Below are positions 8,871-17,585 of a stretch of 64,000 nucleotides of DNA, one piece after another. The DNA is from Pseudolabrys sp963742345 (GTDB lineage Bacteria; Pseudomonadota; Alphaproteobacteria; Rhizobiales; Xanthobacteraceae). A model generated the notes under the pieces. That model was not told the DNA's origin and did no database searches. It was given only the letters and a program-made list of their open reading frames with translations. Location of the stretch: the NCBI GenBank assembly GCA_963742345.1, contig CAVULO010000003.1:1-64000 (forward strand), in the 5' to 3' direction. The first letter of the stretch is position 1; each line of letters starts with the position of its first letter. A program made the position numbers and the translations under genes.

Positions 8871-10235
8871 GTGCTTGCCAAAATAAACTTTACGCTCATC
8901 GCGCTCGTTGGCGCGCTTGCCTCTTCTTCGCTTGCCGCCGAGCAGGCGGCCCCCGAAATTGCCGACTTCACGCTTGCAAACGGACTGGAGCTTGTAGTCA
9001 TCCCCGACCACCGGGCACCGGTGGTCACGCATATGATCTGGTACAAGGTCGGCGCCGCCGATGAAACGGCGGGCAAGTCGGGGTTGGCGCATTTCCTTGA
9101 GCACCTCATGTTCAAGGGCACCGCCAAAAATCCCGCTGGAAAGTTTTCGCAGGTGGTCGCGCGCATCGGCGGCCAGGAAAATGCCTTCACCTCGCAGGAT
9201 TACACCGGCTATTTCCAGCGCGTGCCAAGCGAGCAGCTCAAGACGGTCATGGAGTTCGAGGCCGACCGCATGACCGGTCTGCAACTCACTGATGAGGTCG
9301 TTTTGCCCGAGCGCAATGTCATTCTCGAAGAGCAGAACCAGCGGGTTGGAAACAATCCACGCGCTCGTCTCGGCGAGCAGATCGACGCTGCGCTTTTTCT
9401 CAATCACCCGTACGGCAAGCCGGTGATCGGCTGGCGGCACGAAATGGAAGAGCTTTCCCGCGACGACGCTATCGGTTTCTATCGCCGCTTCTACGCGCCC
9501 AATAACGCAGTGGTGGTGATCGCCGGGGACGTCGACCCTGCACAGGCGCGGACGCTTGCAGAAGAAACCTACGGCAAGGTACCCCGTCATGGCGCCATCG
9601 GGCTGCGCATGCGAGCGCAAGAGCCGCCGCCTGTGGCAGTGCGCTCGCTCACACTCGCCGATGCGCGAGTCGAGATGCCGACCCTGCAACGGGAGTACCT
9701 GGTGCCGTCGTTCACTACGGGTAAGCGCGGCGAGTCCGAAGCGCTCGAAGTGCTCGCCCACATTCTCGGGAGCGGCTCCAACAGCCGCCTCTATCGCGCC
9801 CTCGTTGTCGACAAGCAAATCGCGGTCGCCGCCGACGCCTGGTATGACGCAAACGCGCTGGACATGTCCAAATTCGGTATTCACGGTTCGCCGCGCCCTG
9901 GAGTTACGTTGCCCCAGCTTGAAGCGGAAGCCGACGCAGTCGTCGCCCAGGTTATCGCGAAGGGCGTCACAGAAGACGAGCTGGAACGCACCAAAACCCG
10001 TTTAATCGCAGACGCTGTCTATGCACAGGACAACCAGGCCAGCATGGCTCGCTGGTACGGCACTGCGCTGACCACCGGCGCGTCCGTCAATGACGTCCGG
10101 CATTGGTCGGATCGCATCCGCGCCGTCACAGCCGACCAGGTGCGGGATGCTGCTCGGCAATGGCTCGACAAGCGGCGCTCGGTCACCGGCTATTTGATCA
10201 AGGACGTAAGCCCGCAGGTGGAGAAGCGATCATGA
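8871..10235 (+). CDS. M16-family zinc peptidase, catalytic member of a pair
   Basis: The protein has 454 residues from the GTG at 8871. An in-frame GTG lies upstream at 8832, but the later one places the signal peptide (MLAKINFTLIALVGALASSS) at the N-terminus, so I prefer it. The inverted zinc motif HFLEH is at residues 74-78, and a downstream glutamate-rich helix (NVILEEQNQ) fits the third ligand region of pitrilysin/M16 enzymes. The two M16 half-domains cover the whole chain. It should act in the periplasm on peptides. The stop overlaps the start of the next gene (ATGA). The family includes mitochondrial-processing-peptidase relatives, but the bacterial substrates are mostly unknown. Confidence 0.93.
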   Translation: MLAKINFTLIALVGALASSSLAAEQAAPEIADFTLANGLELVVIPDHRAPVVTHMIWYKVGAADETAGKSGLAHFLEHLMFKGTAKNPAGKFSQVVARIGGQENAFTSQDYTGYFQRVPSEQLKTVMEFEADRMTGLQLTDEVVLPERNVILEEQNQRVGNNPRARLGEQIDAALFLNHPYGKPVIGWRHEMEELSRDDAIGFYRRFYAPNNAVVVIAGDVDPAQARTLAEETYGKVPRHGAIGLRMRAQEPPPVAVRSLTLADARVEMPTLQREYLVPSFTTGKRGESEALEVLAHILGSGSNSRLYRALVVDKQIAVAADAWYDANALDMSKFGIHGSPRPGVTLPQLEAEADAVVAQVIAKGVTEDELERTKTRLIADAVYAQDNQASMARWYGTALTTGASVNDVRHWSDRIRAVTADQVRDAARQWLDKRRSVTGYLIKDVSPQVEKRS

Positions 10236-11563
10236 CGCGGCTCGTTGTATCGATTCTCTTTGCTGCTTTTGCAGTGACTGCGGGGGCGGGTGCCGCCTCG
10301 GCAATGACGATCGAAAAGATCGTCAGCCCTTCCGGCATTGAGGCCTGGCTGGTCCGCGAAAAGGCCGTACCGCTGGTTACGCTTAACTACGCATTCCATG
10401 GCGGTGCCACCCAGGACGAGGCGGACAAGTCCGGAACCGCCAATCTTGCAGCGGATTTGCTTGACGAAGGCGCCGGCGACCTCGACGGCAAGACCTTCCA
10501 TGAGCGTCTGGAAAGTCACGCGATCGAACTCGGCTTTCAGGTCGGACGCGACTATATTCACGGATCGCTGCGCTCGTTGAACGAGTACCGCGATGAAGCT
10601 TTCGACTTGCTGCGCCTGGCGCTCTCAAGCCCGCGTTTCGACGCCGATGCCATCGAGCGTATGCGGCGGCAGGAACTGGCCGGTCTGCAACGCGATACGA
10701 CCAATCCCAATGATCTCGCCAGCCGGCGCTGGTGGAAGACCGCATTTCCGGATCATCCCTACGGCCGCGAAACCAGGGGTACGCTGGAAACATTGCCGCG
10801 TGTGACCGCCGATGATCTGCGGAGCTATGTGCGTCGTGTGTTTGCGCGTAACGAGTTGAAGATTTCGATTGTCGGTGACATCGATGCAAAAACGGCCGGT
10901 GCGCTGATCGATCGTGCATTCGGCGCGCTGCCGGCGAAAAACGATCTCAAGCCGGTGGCGAACGCGACGCCGAGTGGGCTCGGTCGCCGCATTGTGATCA
11001 ATGTCGACGTGCCGCAGGCCGTGGTCACCTTCGGGGGGCAGGGTATCGCGCGGCAGGATCCCGATTTCATGGCCGCCTATATCGTCAATCATATTCTGGG
11101 CGGCGGCAGCTTTTCGTCACGGCTCTATAGGGAAGTGCGCGAAAAGCGGGGCCTGGCTTACGGTGTGTCCGATAGTCTTGTCTGGTTCCGGAGCGCTGCG
11201 CTCGTGCTCGGCGGGACTGCCACTCGTGCCGATCGTACGGCCGATGCGCTTGCGGTGATCGAGCAAGAGATCAAGCGAATGGCGGACGGAGGTCCGACGC
11301 CCGACGAGCTTGCGGCCGCCAAATCATTCCTCAAAGGCTCCTATGCGCTTACGCTCGACACCTCCGGTAAAATCGCGACGCAACTCACCCAAATTCAGAT
11401 CGACAATCTTGGTATCGACTATATTCAGCGTCGCGGTGCGCTGATCGATGCTGTAACCATTGAGGATGCAAAGCGCGTGGCGAGTCGCCTTTACGGCGGC
11501 GGCATGCTGGTAACGGTTGCCGGCCGGCCGAAGGGGCTGACTTCGAGCGAATCCACAGAGTAG
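10232..11563 (+). CDS. M16-family protein, probably non-catalytic partner
   Basis: The protein has 443 residues, starting at the ATG that overlaps the previous stop. It has a signal peptide (MTRLVVSILFAAFAVTAGAG...ASA). At the position where the catalytic member has HFLEH, this one reads NLAADLLDEG (residues 71-80), so the zinc ligands are absent. It keeps the other M16 features, including the glycine-rich HILGGGSFSSRLYREVREKRGLAY block. Tandem M16 pairs of one active and one degenerate subunit are typical of alphaproteobacteria and recall the two-subunit mitochondrial processing peptidase. I infer that it forms a heterodimer with the upstream product. Confidence 0.92.
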   Translation: MTRLVVSILFAAFAVTAGAGAASAMTIEKIVSPSGIEAWLVREKAVPLVTLNYAFHGGATQDEADKSGTANLAADLLDEGAGDLDGKTFHERLESHAIELGFQVGRDYIHGSLRSLNEYRDEAFDLLRLALSSPRFDADAIERMRRQELAGLQRDTTNPNDLASRRWWKTAFPDHPYGRETRGTLETLPRVTADDLRSYVRRVFARNELKISIVGDIDAKTAGALIDRAFGALPAKNDLKPVANATPSGLGRRIVINVDVPQAVVTFGGQGIARQDPDFMAAYIVNHILGGGSFSSRLYREVREKRGLAYGVSDSLVWFRSAALVLGGTATRADRTADALAVIEQEIKRMADGGPTPDELAAAKSFLKGSYALTLDTSGKIATQLTQIQIDNLGIDYIQRRGALIDAVTIEDAKRVASRLYGGGMLVTVAGRPKGLTSSESTE

Positions 11564-11618
11564 CGGCCGCGTTGGTTTCGCCGTTGCGCCTCGCGCGCGA
11601 TTCTAGGCAAATACCGGC

Positions 11619-12935
11619 ATGAGCATCGTCCAATCGATCGACAGTGCGCGCGAAGAGCACATCGGACCACACGGTGCCAGTGCTGATGCGCTGAAAACCG
11701 CCCTGGCGCGGGCGGAAGGTGCGCTTGATTGGCTGCGTGCCCGTCATGCCGACCGAAGTCTGCCGCTGCTGCGTTTACCCGAAACTCACAGCGATCTGGA
11801 GACGATTCGCGATACCGCGAGCCGGCTCGCAGACCGGGCAACCGACATTGTCATTCTCGGTACCGGCGGCTCCAGCCTCGGCGGGCAAACTTTGGCGCAG
11901 CTCGCGGGCTTCGCCGTACCGGGCGTCGGTGCATTGCGCGCACCGCCACAACTGCATTTCATCGATAATCTCGATCCGGACAGTTTCGGTATTCTGCTTG
12001 CCAGGCTTCCATACGAAACCACGCGGTTCATCGCGATTTCCAAATCCGGAGGTACGGCGGAGACGTTGATGCAGACGATCGCCGCCTTGTCGGCGGTGAA
12101 GGGCAAGGGACTGCAAACGCGCATTCCGGATATCTTCCTGGGGATCAGCGAGCCGGCCAAGTCCGGAAAAGCGAATGGCTTGCGCGATCTGCTGGGCAAA
12201 TATCGAGTGCCCATGCTCGATCATGATACCGGCGTCGGCGGACGCTATTCGGCCCTCACCAATGTCGGCCTGCTGCCGGCGGCGATGTTGGGCCTCGACA
12301 TTGCAGCGGTGCGTGAAGGTGCCGGTCTCGCATTGGCGCCGGTGCTGGCAAAGAAGCCGGCGGTTCAGGTGCCGGCCGCCGTCGGTGCCGCATTGTCGGT
12401 CGCGCTTTCGGCCAGCAAAAACAAATCGATCAGCGTGCTAATGGCCTATTGCGATCGCTTGCAGCGTTTCACGCATTGGTACGTGCAGCTCTGGGCTGAA
12501 AGCCTCGGCAAGAACGGCAAGGGCACCACGCCTTTGGCCGCGCTCGGACCGGTCGACCAACACAGCCAGCTGCAGTTGTTTATCGGCGGACCGCGCGACA
12601 AGCTGTTCACCGTCATCACGATCGACAGCGCGGGGATTGGGCCGCGCATCGATGGTGAGCTTGCCAAGCTCGCGGGCGAAGCGGGATTTGCCGGCAAAAC
12701 CATCGGCGATCTGGTGGCGGCGGAAGGCCGCGCGACCGGCGAGACGCTGGCAAAGAATGGCTGCCCGGTGCGCACGATCCATGTCAGCAAGCTCGATGAG
12801 GAAAGTCTCGGCGAGCTGATGATGCATTTCATGTTGGAGACAATCATCGCCGCGCACCTTCTCGGCATTGACGCTTTCGACCAGCCGGCGGTGGAACAAG
12901 GTAAGGTGCTTGCGAAGAAGTATTTGACGTCCTGA
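11619..12935 (+). CDS. pgi: Glucose-6-phosphate isomerase
   Basis: This cytoplasmic enzyme interconverts glucose 6-phosphate and fructose 6-phosphate in glycolysis, gluconeogenesis and the entry to sugar-nucleotide synthesis. At 438 residues it is shorter than the enterobacterial form of about 550, a length seen in several Rhizobiales. Two SIS-type phosphosugar-binding modules are visible: the first around GTGGSSLGGQTLAQL and SKSGGTAET, the second around HWYVQLWAESLGKNGKG and the GPVDQHSQLQLF segment, which matches the pgi signature. It lies 55 bases downstream of the second M16 gene and may share its transcript. Confidence 0.93.
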   Translation: MSIVQSIDSAREEHIGPHGASADALKTALARAEGALDWLRARHADRSLPLLRLPETHSDLETIRDTASRLADRATDIVILGTGGSSLGGQTLAQLAGFAVPGVGALRAPPQLHFIDNLDPDSFGILLARLPYETTRFIAISKSGGTAETLMQTIAALSAVKGKGLQTRIPDIFLGISEPAKSGKANGLRDLLGKYRVPMLDHDTGVGGRYSALTNVGLLPAAMLGLDIAAVREGAGLALAPVLAKKPAVQVPAAVGAALSVALSASKNKSISVLMAYCDRLQRFTHWYVQLWAESLGKNGKGTTPLAALGPVDQHSQLQLFIGGPRDKLFTVITIDSAGIGPRIDGELAKLAGEAGFAGKTIGDLVAAEGRATGETLAKNGCPVRTIHVSKLDEESLGELMMHFMLETIIAAHLLGIDAFDQPAVEQGKVLAKKYLTS

Positions 12936-12951
12936 TACGCACCGCCGGATC

Positions 12952-13374
12952 ATGATCCGCATCACCGACAAGATCTCCATCGGCAAATCCGAGCTCTCGG
13001 AATCCTTCGTGCGCGCCTCCGGCCCGGGCGGCCAGAACGTCAACAAGGTATCCTCGGCGGTACAGCTTCGCTTTGATGTCCGCCAGTCGCCGTCGTTGCC
13101 GAACGATGTTGCCGTGCGGCTGATGCGGCTTGCGGGCAAGCGATTGACCAAGGAAGGCGTCATCGTAATCATCGCGCAGCAGCACCGTACCCAGGAACGC
13201 AACCGCGAAGACGCGCGCGACCGGCTATTCACGTTGATCCGGCAGGCAGCGGTGAAGCCCACGCCGCGCCGGCCTACGAAAGTGCCGAAGGCGCAGCGCA
13301 GGGAGCGACTTGAGGCCAAGAAGCATCGTTCTGGCATCAAAAATCTGCGGCGCGGCAAACCGGGCTTGGATTAG
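12952..13374 (+). CDS. arfB: Ribosome-rescue peptidyl-tRNA hydrolase ArfB
   Basis: The 140-residue protein has the catalytic GGQ loop (GPGGQNVNKVSSAV) near the N-terminus and no codon-recognition domain, which separates ArfB/YaeJ from true release factors. The C-terminal tail is strongly basic (repeated R/K with KAQRRERLEAKKHR), matching the ArfB tail that enters the empty mRNA channel of stalled ribosomes. It hydrolyses peptidyl-tRNA on non-stop complexes. The gene follows pgi by 16 bases and precedes mutL, with 94 bases between. Confidence 0.93.
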   Translation: MIRITDKISIGKSELSESFVRASGPGGQNVNKVSSAVQLRFDVRQSPSLPNDVAVRLMRLAGKRLTKEGVIVIIAQQHRTQERNREDARDRLFTLIRQAAVKPTPRRPTKVPKAQRRERLEAKKHRSGIKNLRRGKPGLD

Positions 13375-13468
13375 GCCTAGGGATAGCGGGGGCAGGTCCC
13401 AACTCTGCCTCGCTGAGGCCGCCAGCTCTCGGGTAGAGTTGACCCCCAATTCGATCAGGCACCTGGAA

Positions 13469-15271
13469 ATGCCCGTCCGCCAGTTATCCGAGGCTGTCGT
13501 CAATCGCATCGCCGCCGGTGAGGTGGTCGAGCGGCCCGCGAGCGTCGTGAAGGAACTGGTCGAAAATGCGCTCGACGCTGGCGCTCACCGCATCGACGTG
13601 CTCACCGACGGCGGCGGCCGACGGCTGATCCGCGTTACCGACGATGGTGAAGGTATGACCCGCACCGATCTCGAACTCGCCGTCGAGCGTCACGCGACTT
13701 CGAAGCTCGAGGGCGATGATCTGTTGTCGATCCGCACGCTCGGCTTTCGCGGAGAGGCATTGCCTTCCATCGGTGCGGCGGCCCGTCTGACCATCACCAC
13801 CCGCCATGCCGGCGAGCCAAATGCCTGGAGCATGACGGTCGAGGCCGGCGAAAAGTCGAAAGCGAAACCGGCCGCGCTCGGCCAGGGCACGACCGTCGAG
13901 GTGCGGGATCTGTTCTTTGCTACGCCTGCGCGATTGAAGTTTTTGAAAGCCGATCGGAGCGAGGCAGAGGCGGTGCGCGAAGTCGTGCGGCGGCTGGCCA
14001 TGAGCCGGCCCGACGTTTCGTTCACGATGGCCGGTGAAGAGCGCGCGCCGGTGACCTGGGGTGCGGCTGAAAACGACCAGATCGCGCGGCTCGGCGACGT
14101 GCTCGGCGCAGATTTTCGCGCCAATGCGATAGCCATTGATGCCGAACGCGAAGGGGTTCGTGTGACCGGCTTCGCCGGGCTGCCGACGCTCTCGCGAGCC
14201 AATTCGCTCGGGCAATATCTTTTCGTCAACGGGCGACCGGTACGCGACAAGCTGTTGTACGGCGCGGTGCGTGCAGCCTATGCCGATTATCTGCCGCGCG
14301 ACCGGCATCCTGTGCTTGCTCTATTTGTCACACTCGATGCGCGAGAAGTGGACGTGAACGTGCACCCGGCCAAGACCGAAGTACGCTTCCGCGACGGGGC
14401 GTTGGTGCGTGGGCTGATCGTGCATGCCCTAAAAGACGCGTTGACGCGCGAGGGCCAGCGCGCGGCGACAACGGGCGGCAGCGCGACCATCGCGACATTT
14501 CGTCCGGCCGTAGCGCCGCGTCGTGGCGCATATGACTGGCGACGATCGCCGGCGCGGCCGGCTGGCTTGGCGCCGATGCGTGGCGGTGCTGCAGTCGGAT
14601 TTGCGCAAGCCGCACAGGCTACTTTCGATGTGGGCGAACCGGCAGCAGATGCCGCGATCGCAAGCTTCGAGCCCGCCCCCGATCAGATCGACCGGCCCCT
14701 CGGCGCGGCGCGTGCGCAAGTGCACGAAACTTATATCGTGGCACAGACGCGCGATGGGCTCGTGATCGTCGATCAGCACGCCGCGCACGAGCGGATCGTC
14801 TACGAGCGCATGAAAGCGGCGATCGGGAAGTCCGGCGTTGCGCGGCAAATCCTGCTCATCCCGGAGATCGTAGAACTCGATGAATCTGATGCCGCGCGGC
14901 TCGCCGTGCGTGCCGAGGAACTCGCTCGCTTTGGTCTGGTCATCGAGACGTTCGGTCCTGGTGCTGTCGCGGTGCGCGAAACCCCATCTTTGCTTGGCGA
15001 AGTCGACGTCAGGGGATTGATCAACAATCTCGCCGAACACTTGGCGGAGTGGGATGACTCGTTGCCATTGGAGCGACGTCTCATGCACGTGTCGGCGACG
15101 ATGGCTTGCTACGGGTCGGTTCGCGCGGGGCGCAGGCTCAAACCCGAGGAAATGAACGCGCTGTTACGCGAGATGGAAGCGGTGCCGAATTCCGGTCAAT
15201 GCAATCACGGCCGCCCGACTTACGTCGAATTGAAACTTACCGATATCGAACGGCTATTCGGGCGGCGATAA
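13469..15271 (+). CDS. mutL: DNA mismatch repair protein MutL (endonuclease type)
   Basis: From the ATG at 13469 it has 600 residues. The frame is open further upstream, but the family N-terminus MPVRQLSEAVVNRIAAGEVV fixes this start. The GHKL ATPase motifs are present (ENALDAGA, DDGEGM, GFRGEALPSI). In the C-terminal dimerisation domain I see DQHAAHERIVYE, which fits the metal-binding endonuclease motif DQHA-x2-E-x4-E, and QCNHGRPT near the end, a second part of that site. This is expected in bacteria without MutH, and it implies that the protein itself nicks the strand to be repaired. A variable proline/alanine linker lies in between. Confidence 0.96.
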   Translation: MPVRQLSEAVVNRIAAGEVVERPASVVKELVENALDAGAHRIDVLTDGGGRRLIRVTDDGEGMTRTDLELAVERHATSKLEGDDLLSIRTLGFRGEALPSIGAAARLTITTRHAGEPNAWSMTVEAGEKSKAKPAALGQGTTVEVRDLFFATPARLKFLKADRSEAEAVREVVRRLAMSRPDVSFTMAGEERAPVTWGAAENDQIARLGDVLGADFRANAIAIDAEREGVRVTGFAGLPTLSRANSLGQYLFVNGRPVRDKLLYGAVRAAYADYLPRDRHPVLALFVTLDAREVDVNVHPAKTEVRFRDGALVRGLIVHALKDALTREGQRAATTGGSATIATFRPAVAPRRGAYDWRRSPARPAGLAPMRGGAAVGFAQAAQATFDVGEPAADAAIASFEPAPDQIDRPLGAARAQVHETYIVAQTRDGLVIVDQHAAHERIVYERMKAAIGKSGVARQILLIPEIVELDESDAARLAVRAEELARFGLVIETFGPGAVAVRETPSLLGEVDVRGLINNLAEHLAEWDDSLPLERRLMHVSATMACYGSVRAGRRLKPEEMNALLREMEAVPNSGQCNHGRPTYVELKLTDIERLFGRR

Positions 15272-15273
15272 AA

Positions 15274-15828
15274 CTAGGCCGATCGCAGAACGATGAATTC
15301 GGTGTCGTCATAGCGGCGGCGTTCCTCCTCGGTAAATCCCTGCGGCGCCTTGAAGTCGGAATCGGCCGCTTCTTCCACCACAACCAGCGCGTCCGGTTTG
15401 AACCATCCACCTTCGCGTCCCGAAACGAGCGCCTTTTCCACCAAGCCCTTGCCGTAGGGCGGGTCGAGGAATGCCAGTGAAAACGGCTCAAGGGGGTGTG
15501 CTGGCCCGAGCCTGGTTGCGTCGCGGCGGAAAATTCGGGTGACGCCACCGAGACCGAGCGCCTCGACGTTGTCGCGCAACAGCGCACGCGCCTCTACGCC
15601 CTCGTCCACAAACAGCGCGTACGCCGCGCCGCGCGAAATCGCTTCGATGCCGAGCGCGCCGGTGCCGGCAAACAGATCGAGTACGCGCGCGCCGGTGATC
15701 GGATCGCCATAGGAATGCGTCAGAATGTTGAACAGCGCTTCACGCAGGCGATCGGTGGTGGGACGTACGGCGTCCGATTTCGGACCCGCGAGCGGGCGCG
15801 AGCGAAGCTTGCCGCCGACGATCCGCAT
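15274..15828 (-). CDS. rsmD: 16S rRNA (guanine-966-N2)-methyltransferase
   Basis: The protein has 184 residues. It starts MRIVGGKLRSRPL, the conserved RsmD opening, followed by RPTTDRLREALFNIL. The SAM-binding glycine motif is VLDLFAGTGALGIEA and the catalytic N6/N2-methylase block is DPPYGKG. It methylates G966 of 16S rRNA during small-subunit assembly. The stop lies two bases from the mutL stop, so the two genes converge. The start touches the end of the upstream pseudouridine synthase gene, so these two minus-strand genes form one transcription unit. Confidence 0.95.
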   Translation of the reverse strand: MRIVGGKLRSRPLAGPKSDAVRPTTDRLREALFNILTHSYGDPITGARVLDLFAGTGALGIEAISRGAAYALFVDEGVEARALLRDNVEALGLGGVTRIFRRDATRLGPAHPLEPFSLAFLDPPYGKGLVEKALVSGREGGWFKPDALVVVEEAADSDFKAPQGFTEEERRRYDDTEFIVLRSA

Positions 15829-16784
15829 TATTTTGGCCTCGGCCGGGACGGACGGGGACCGCCGGACCGGTCGCGACGCTGAGGCTGTTGGCTGCCGCGC
15901 CTGTGGCTCGATCGCTCCTTGTGTTCGCCTTTCATCTTCCGCTGATCGCGCGGCTCGCGTGTTCGCCCCCCAGGATGACGGGGTGGAAGCTTTGGCTCCT
16001 CGATGACGAGGGGGGCGTCGAAATCCGCGCCAGCGTCGGCGGCAATCTGCTCACCAAGTTTGCCACGCAATTCCGCAGTCTCGATTTCTTTCACCGCGCC
16101 ATCATCGATATCGCCCAATTCGAATGGGCCGAATGCGACGCGGATGAGCCGGTTCACTTTTAGCCCGAGTGTCTCAAGAACCTTGCGCACTTCGCGATTC
16201 TTACCCTCGCGGATGCCAAAGGTGAGCCAGACATTGGCGCCCTGTTCGCGGTCGAACGAGGCTTCGATCGGCCCATAGTGGATACCGTCGATTGTGATGC
16301 CACCGCGCAACCGGTCGAGCGCGTCCTGCTGCACGCGCCCGAGCGCGCGCACGCGGTAGCGGCGTAGCCAGCCAGTCGCCGGTAATTCCAGTATCCGCGC
16401 AAGCCCGCCATCGTTGGTGAGCAGCAGCAAACCCTCGGTGTTGATGTCGAGCCTGCCTACGCTGATCAGTCGCGGGAGGCCCTTGGGGAGCGCCCGAAAA
16501 ATTGTATTGCGCCCTTCAGGATCGGAATGGGTCGTCACCAGCCCGCGCGGCTTGTGATAGAGGAAAAGGCGAGTGCGCTCGCGCGCCCGCAGGGGTGCGC
16601 CGTCGACTACAATGCGGTCGGACGTTGTGACGTTAAGTGCAGGCGATGAAATTACCGCCCCGTTGACAGCCACGCGTCCGGCGGCAATCCAGACCTCGGC
16701 CTCGCGCCGGGAGGCAAGCCCGGCACGCGCAATGACCTTGGCGATGCGTTCGCCGGGAATTCCGGAAGGGCTCTTGTCTGACAT
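15828..16784 (-). CDS. rluB: Pseudouridine synthase of the RsuA/RluB/E/F family (RluB-like)
   Basis: The protein has 318 residues. An S4 RNA-binding domain at the N-terminus (RIAKVIARAGLASRREAE) is followed by a catalytic domain with GRLDINTEGLLLLTNDG, which contains the catalytic aspartate of this family. The C-terminal 70 residues are a basic, low-complexity tail rich in R, K, G and P, common in alphaproteobacterial versions. It isomerises a uridine in rRNA, most likely at the RluB site of 23S rRNA, although RsuA/RluE/RluF specificity cannot be excluded from sequence. It is in an operon with rsmD, both acting on rRNA. Confidence 0.9.
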   Translation of the reverse strand: MSDKSPSGIPGERIAKVIARAGLASRREAEVWIAAGRVAVNGAVISSPALNVTTSDRIVVDGAPLRARERTRLFLYHKPRGLVTTHSDPEGRNTIFRALPKGLPRLISVGRLDINTEGLLLLTNDGGLARILELPATGWLRRYRVRALGRVQQDALDRLRGGITIDGIHYGPIEASFDREQGANVWLTFGIREGKNREVRKVLETLGLKVNRLIRVAFGPFELGDIDDGAVKEIETAELRGKLGEQIAADAGADFDAPLVIEEPKLPPRHPGGRTREPRDQRKMKGEHKERSSHRRGSQQPQRRDRSGGPRPSRPRPK

Positions 16785-16841
16785 TTGTGAAGCCGCAATA
16801 AGGTTGCGGCGTGATAGCAGAGAACCAGGTAGGACACGAGC

Positions 16842-17282
16842 GTGCCGTCATTCATGCAAATCGCCGTGGAGGAAGCTCGGGCGGCAGGCGCGCGCGGCGA
16901 GGTGCCGGTCGGCTGCGCCATCGTATGCGGCGAAAAGGTGATCGCGCGGGCGGGCAACCAGACCATCGCCAATCGCGATCCGACCGCGCATGCCGAACTC
17001 GTCGCAATTCGCGTGGCGGCGGCCGCGCTGGGCAGCGAACGCCTCACCGATTGCGATCTCTATGTGACGCTGGAACCTTGCGCGATGTGCGCGGCGGCAA
17101 TGTCTTTTGCGCGCATCCGCAGGCTTTATTTCGGTGCTGCCGATCCCAAGGGCGGTGCGGTCGAAAACGGTGTGCGCTTCTTCACGGCGCCCACATGCCA
17201 TCACCGGCCGGAAGTCTACGGCGGCATCAATGAAAGCGAATGCGCGGCATTGTTGAAAGATTTCTTCCAGGCGCGACGCTAG
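16842..17282 (+). CDS. tadA: tRNA-specific adenosine deaminase
   Basis: The 146-residue protein converts the wobble adenosine of tRNA-Arg(ACG) to inosine. The zinc site is complete: HAE (TAHAELVAI) with the catalytic glutamate and EPCAMC for the two cysteines. The start is GTG at 16842 giving MPSFMQIAVEEAR. The ATG at 16854 is in frame and would trim four residues. It is divergent from the RluB-type gene with a short shared intergenic region. Confidence 0.95.
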   Translation: MPSFMQIAVEEARAAGARGEVPVGCAIVCGEKVIARAGNQTIANRDPTAHAELVAIRVAAAALGSERLTDCDLYVTLEPCAMCAAAMSFARIRRLYFGAADPKGGAVENGVRFFTAPTCHHRPEVYGGINESECAALLKDFFQARR

Positions 17283-17297
17283 CTACCAAAATTGTGA

Positions 17298-17585
17298 CTA
17301 GGCCGTCTTGTCCACCAGCTTGCCCATGCCGGGCGGAGGCGGGGCCTGCCTGACCACGGGCGGAGCTGCGTCCTCGCGGTCATTAGCCTGCTGCTGCGGC
17401 GTCGACTTCGGTGATGTCCCGGTCTTCGGCATGATGAGCTGAATGCCAATGTCACTGACGGCCATGAACGCCACTTCCGATTGCGACGGCAACGTAGGCG
17501 CGCAGGCCTCAATTTTGTCCGTCCGCAAGGGGCCGAATCCGACGCTGTCAGGAAAGGATTCGTTGACCGTCTCGAGGCGCGTCAC
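17298..17585 (-). CDS. Small conserved hypothetical protein with proline-rich C-terminus
   Basis: The 95-residue protein has a GTG start that overlaps the stop of the upstream phosphotransferase gene (GTGA), implying coupled translation. The central part (EVAFMAVSDIGIQLI) looks like a short folded core. The C-terminal half is glutamine- and proline-rich and ends PPPPGMGKLVDKTA. I recall similar tails in unannotated Bradyrhizobium relatives, but I know no function. Confidence 0.6.
   Translation of the reverse strand: MTRLETVNESFPDSVGFGPLRTDKIEACAPTLPSQSEVAFMAVSDIGIQLIMPKTGTSPKSTPQQQANDREDAAPPVVRQAPPPPGMGKLVDKTA

Noticed and set aside
8631..9884. Long minus-strand frame (417 codons) opposite the first M16 gene
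   Set aside because: It has no domain, and it is the antisense of a clear M16 peptidase, a normal effect of high-GC codon use.
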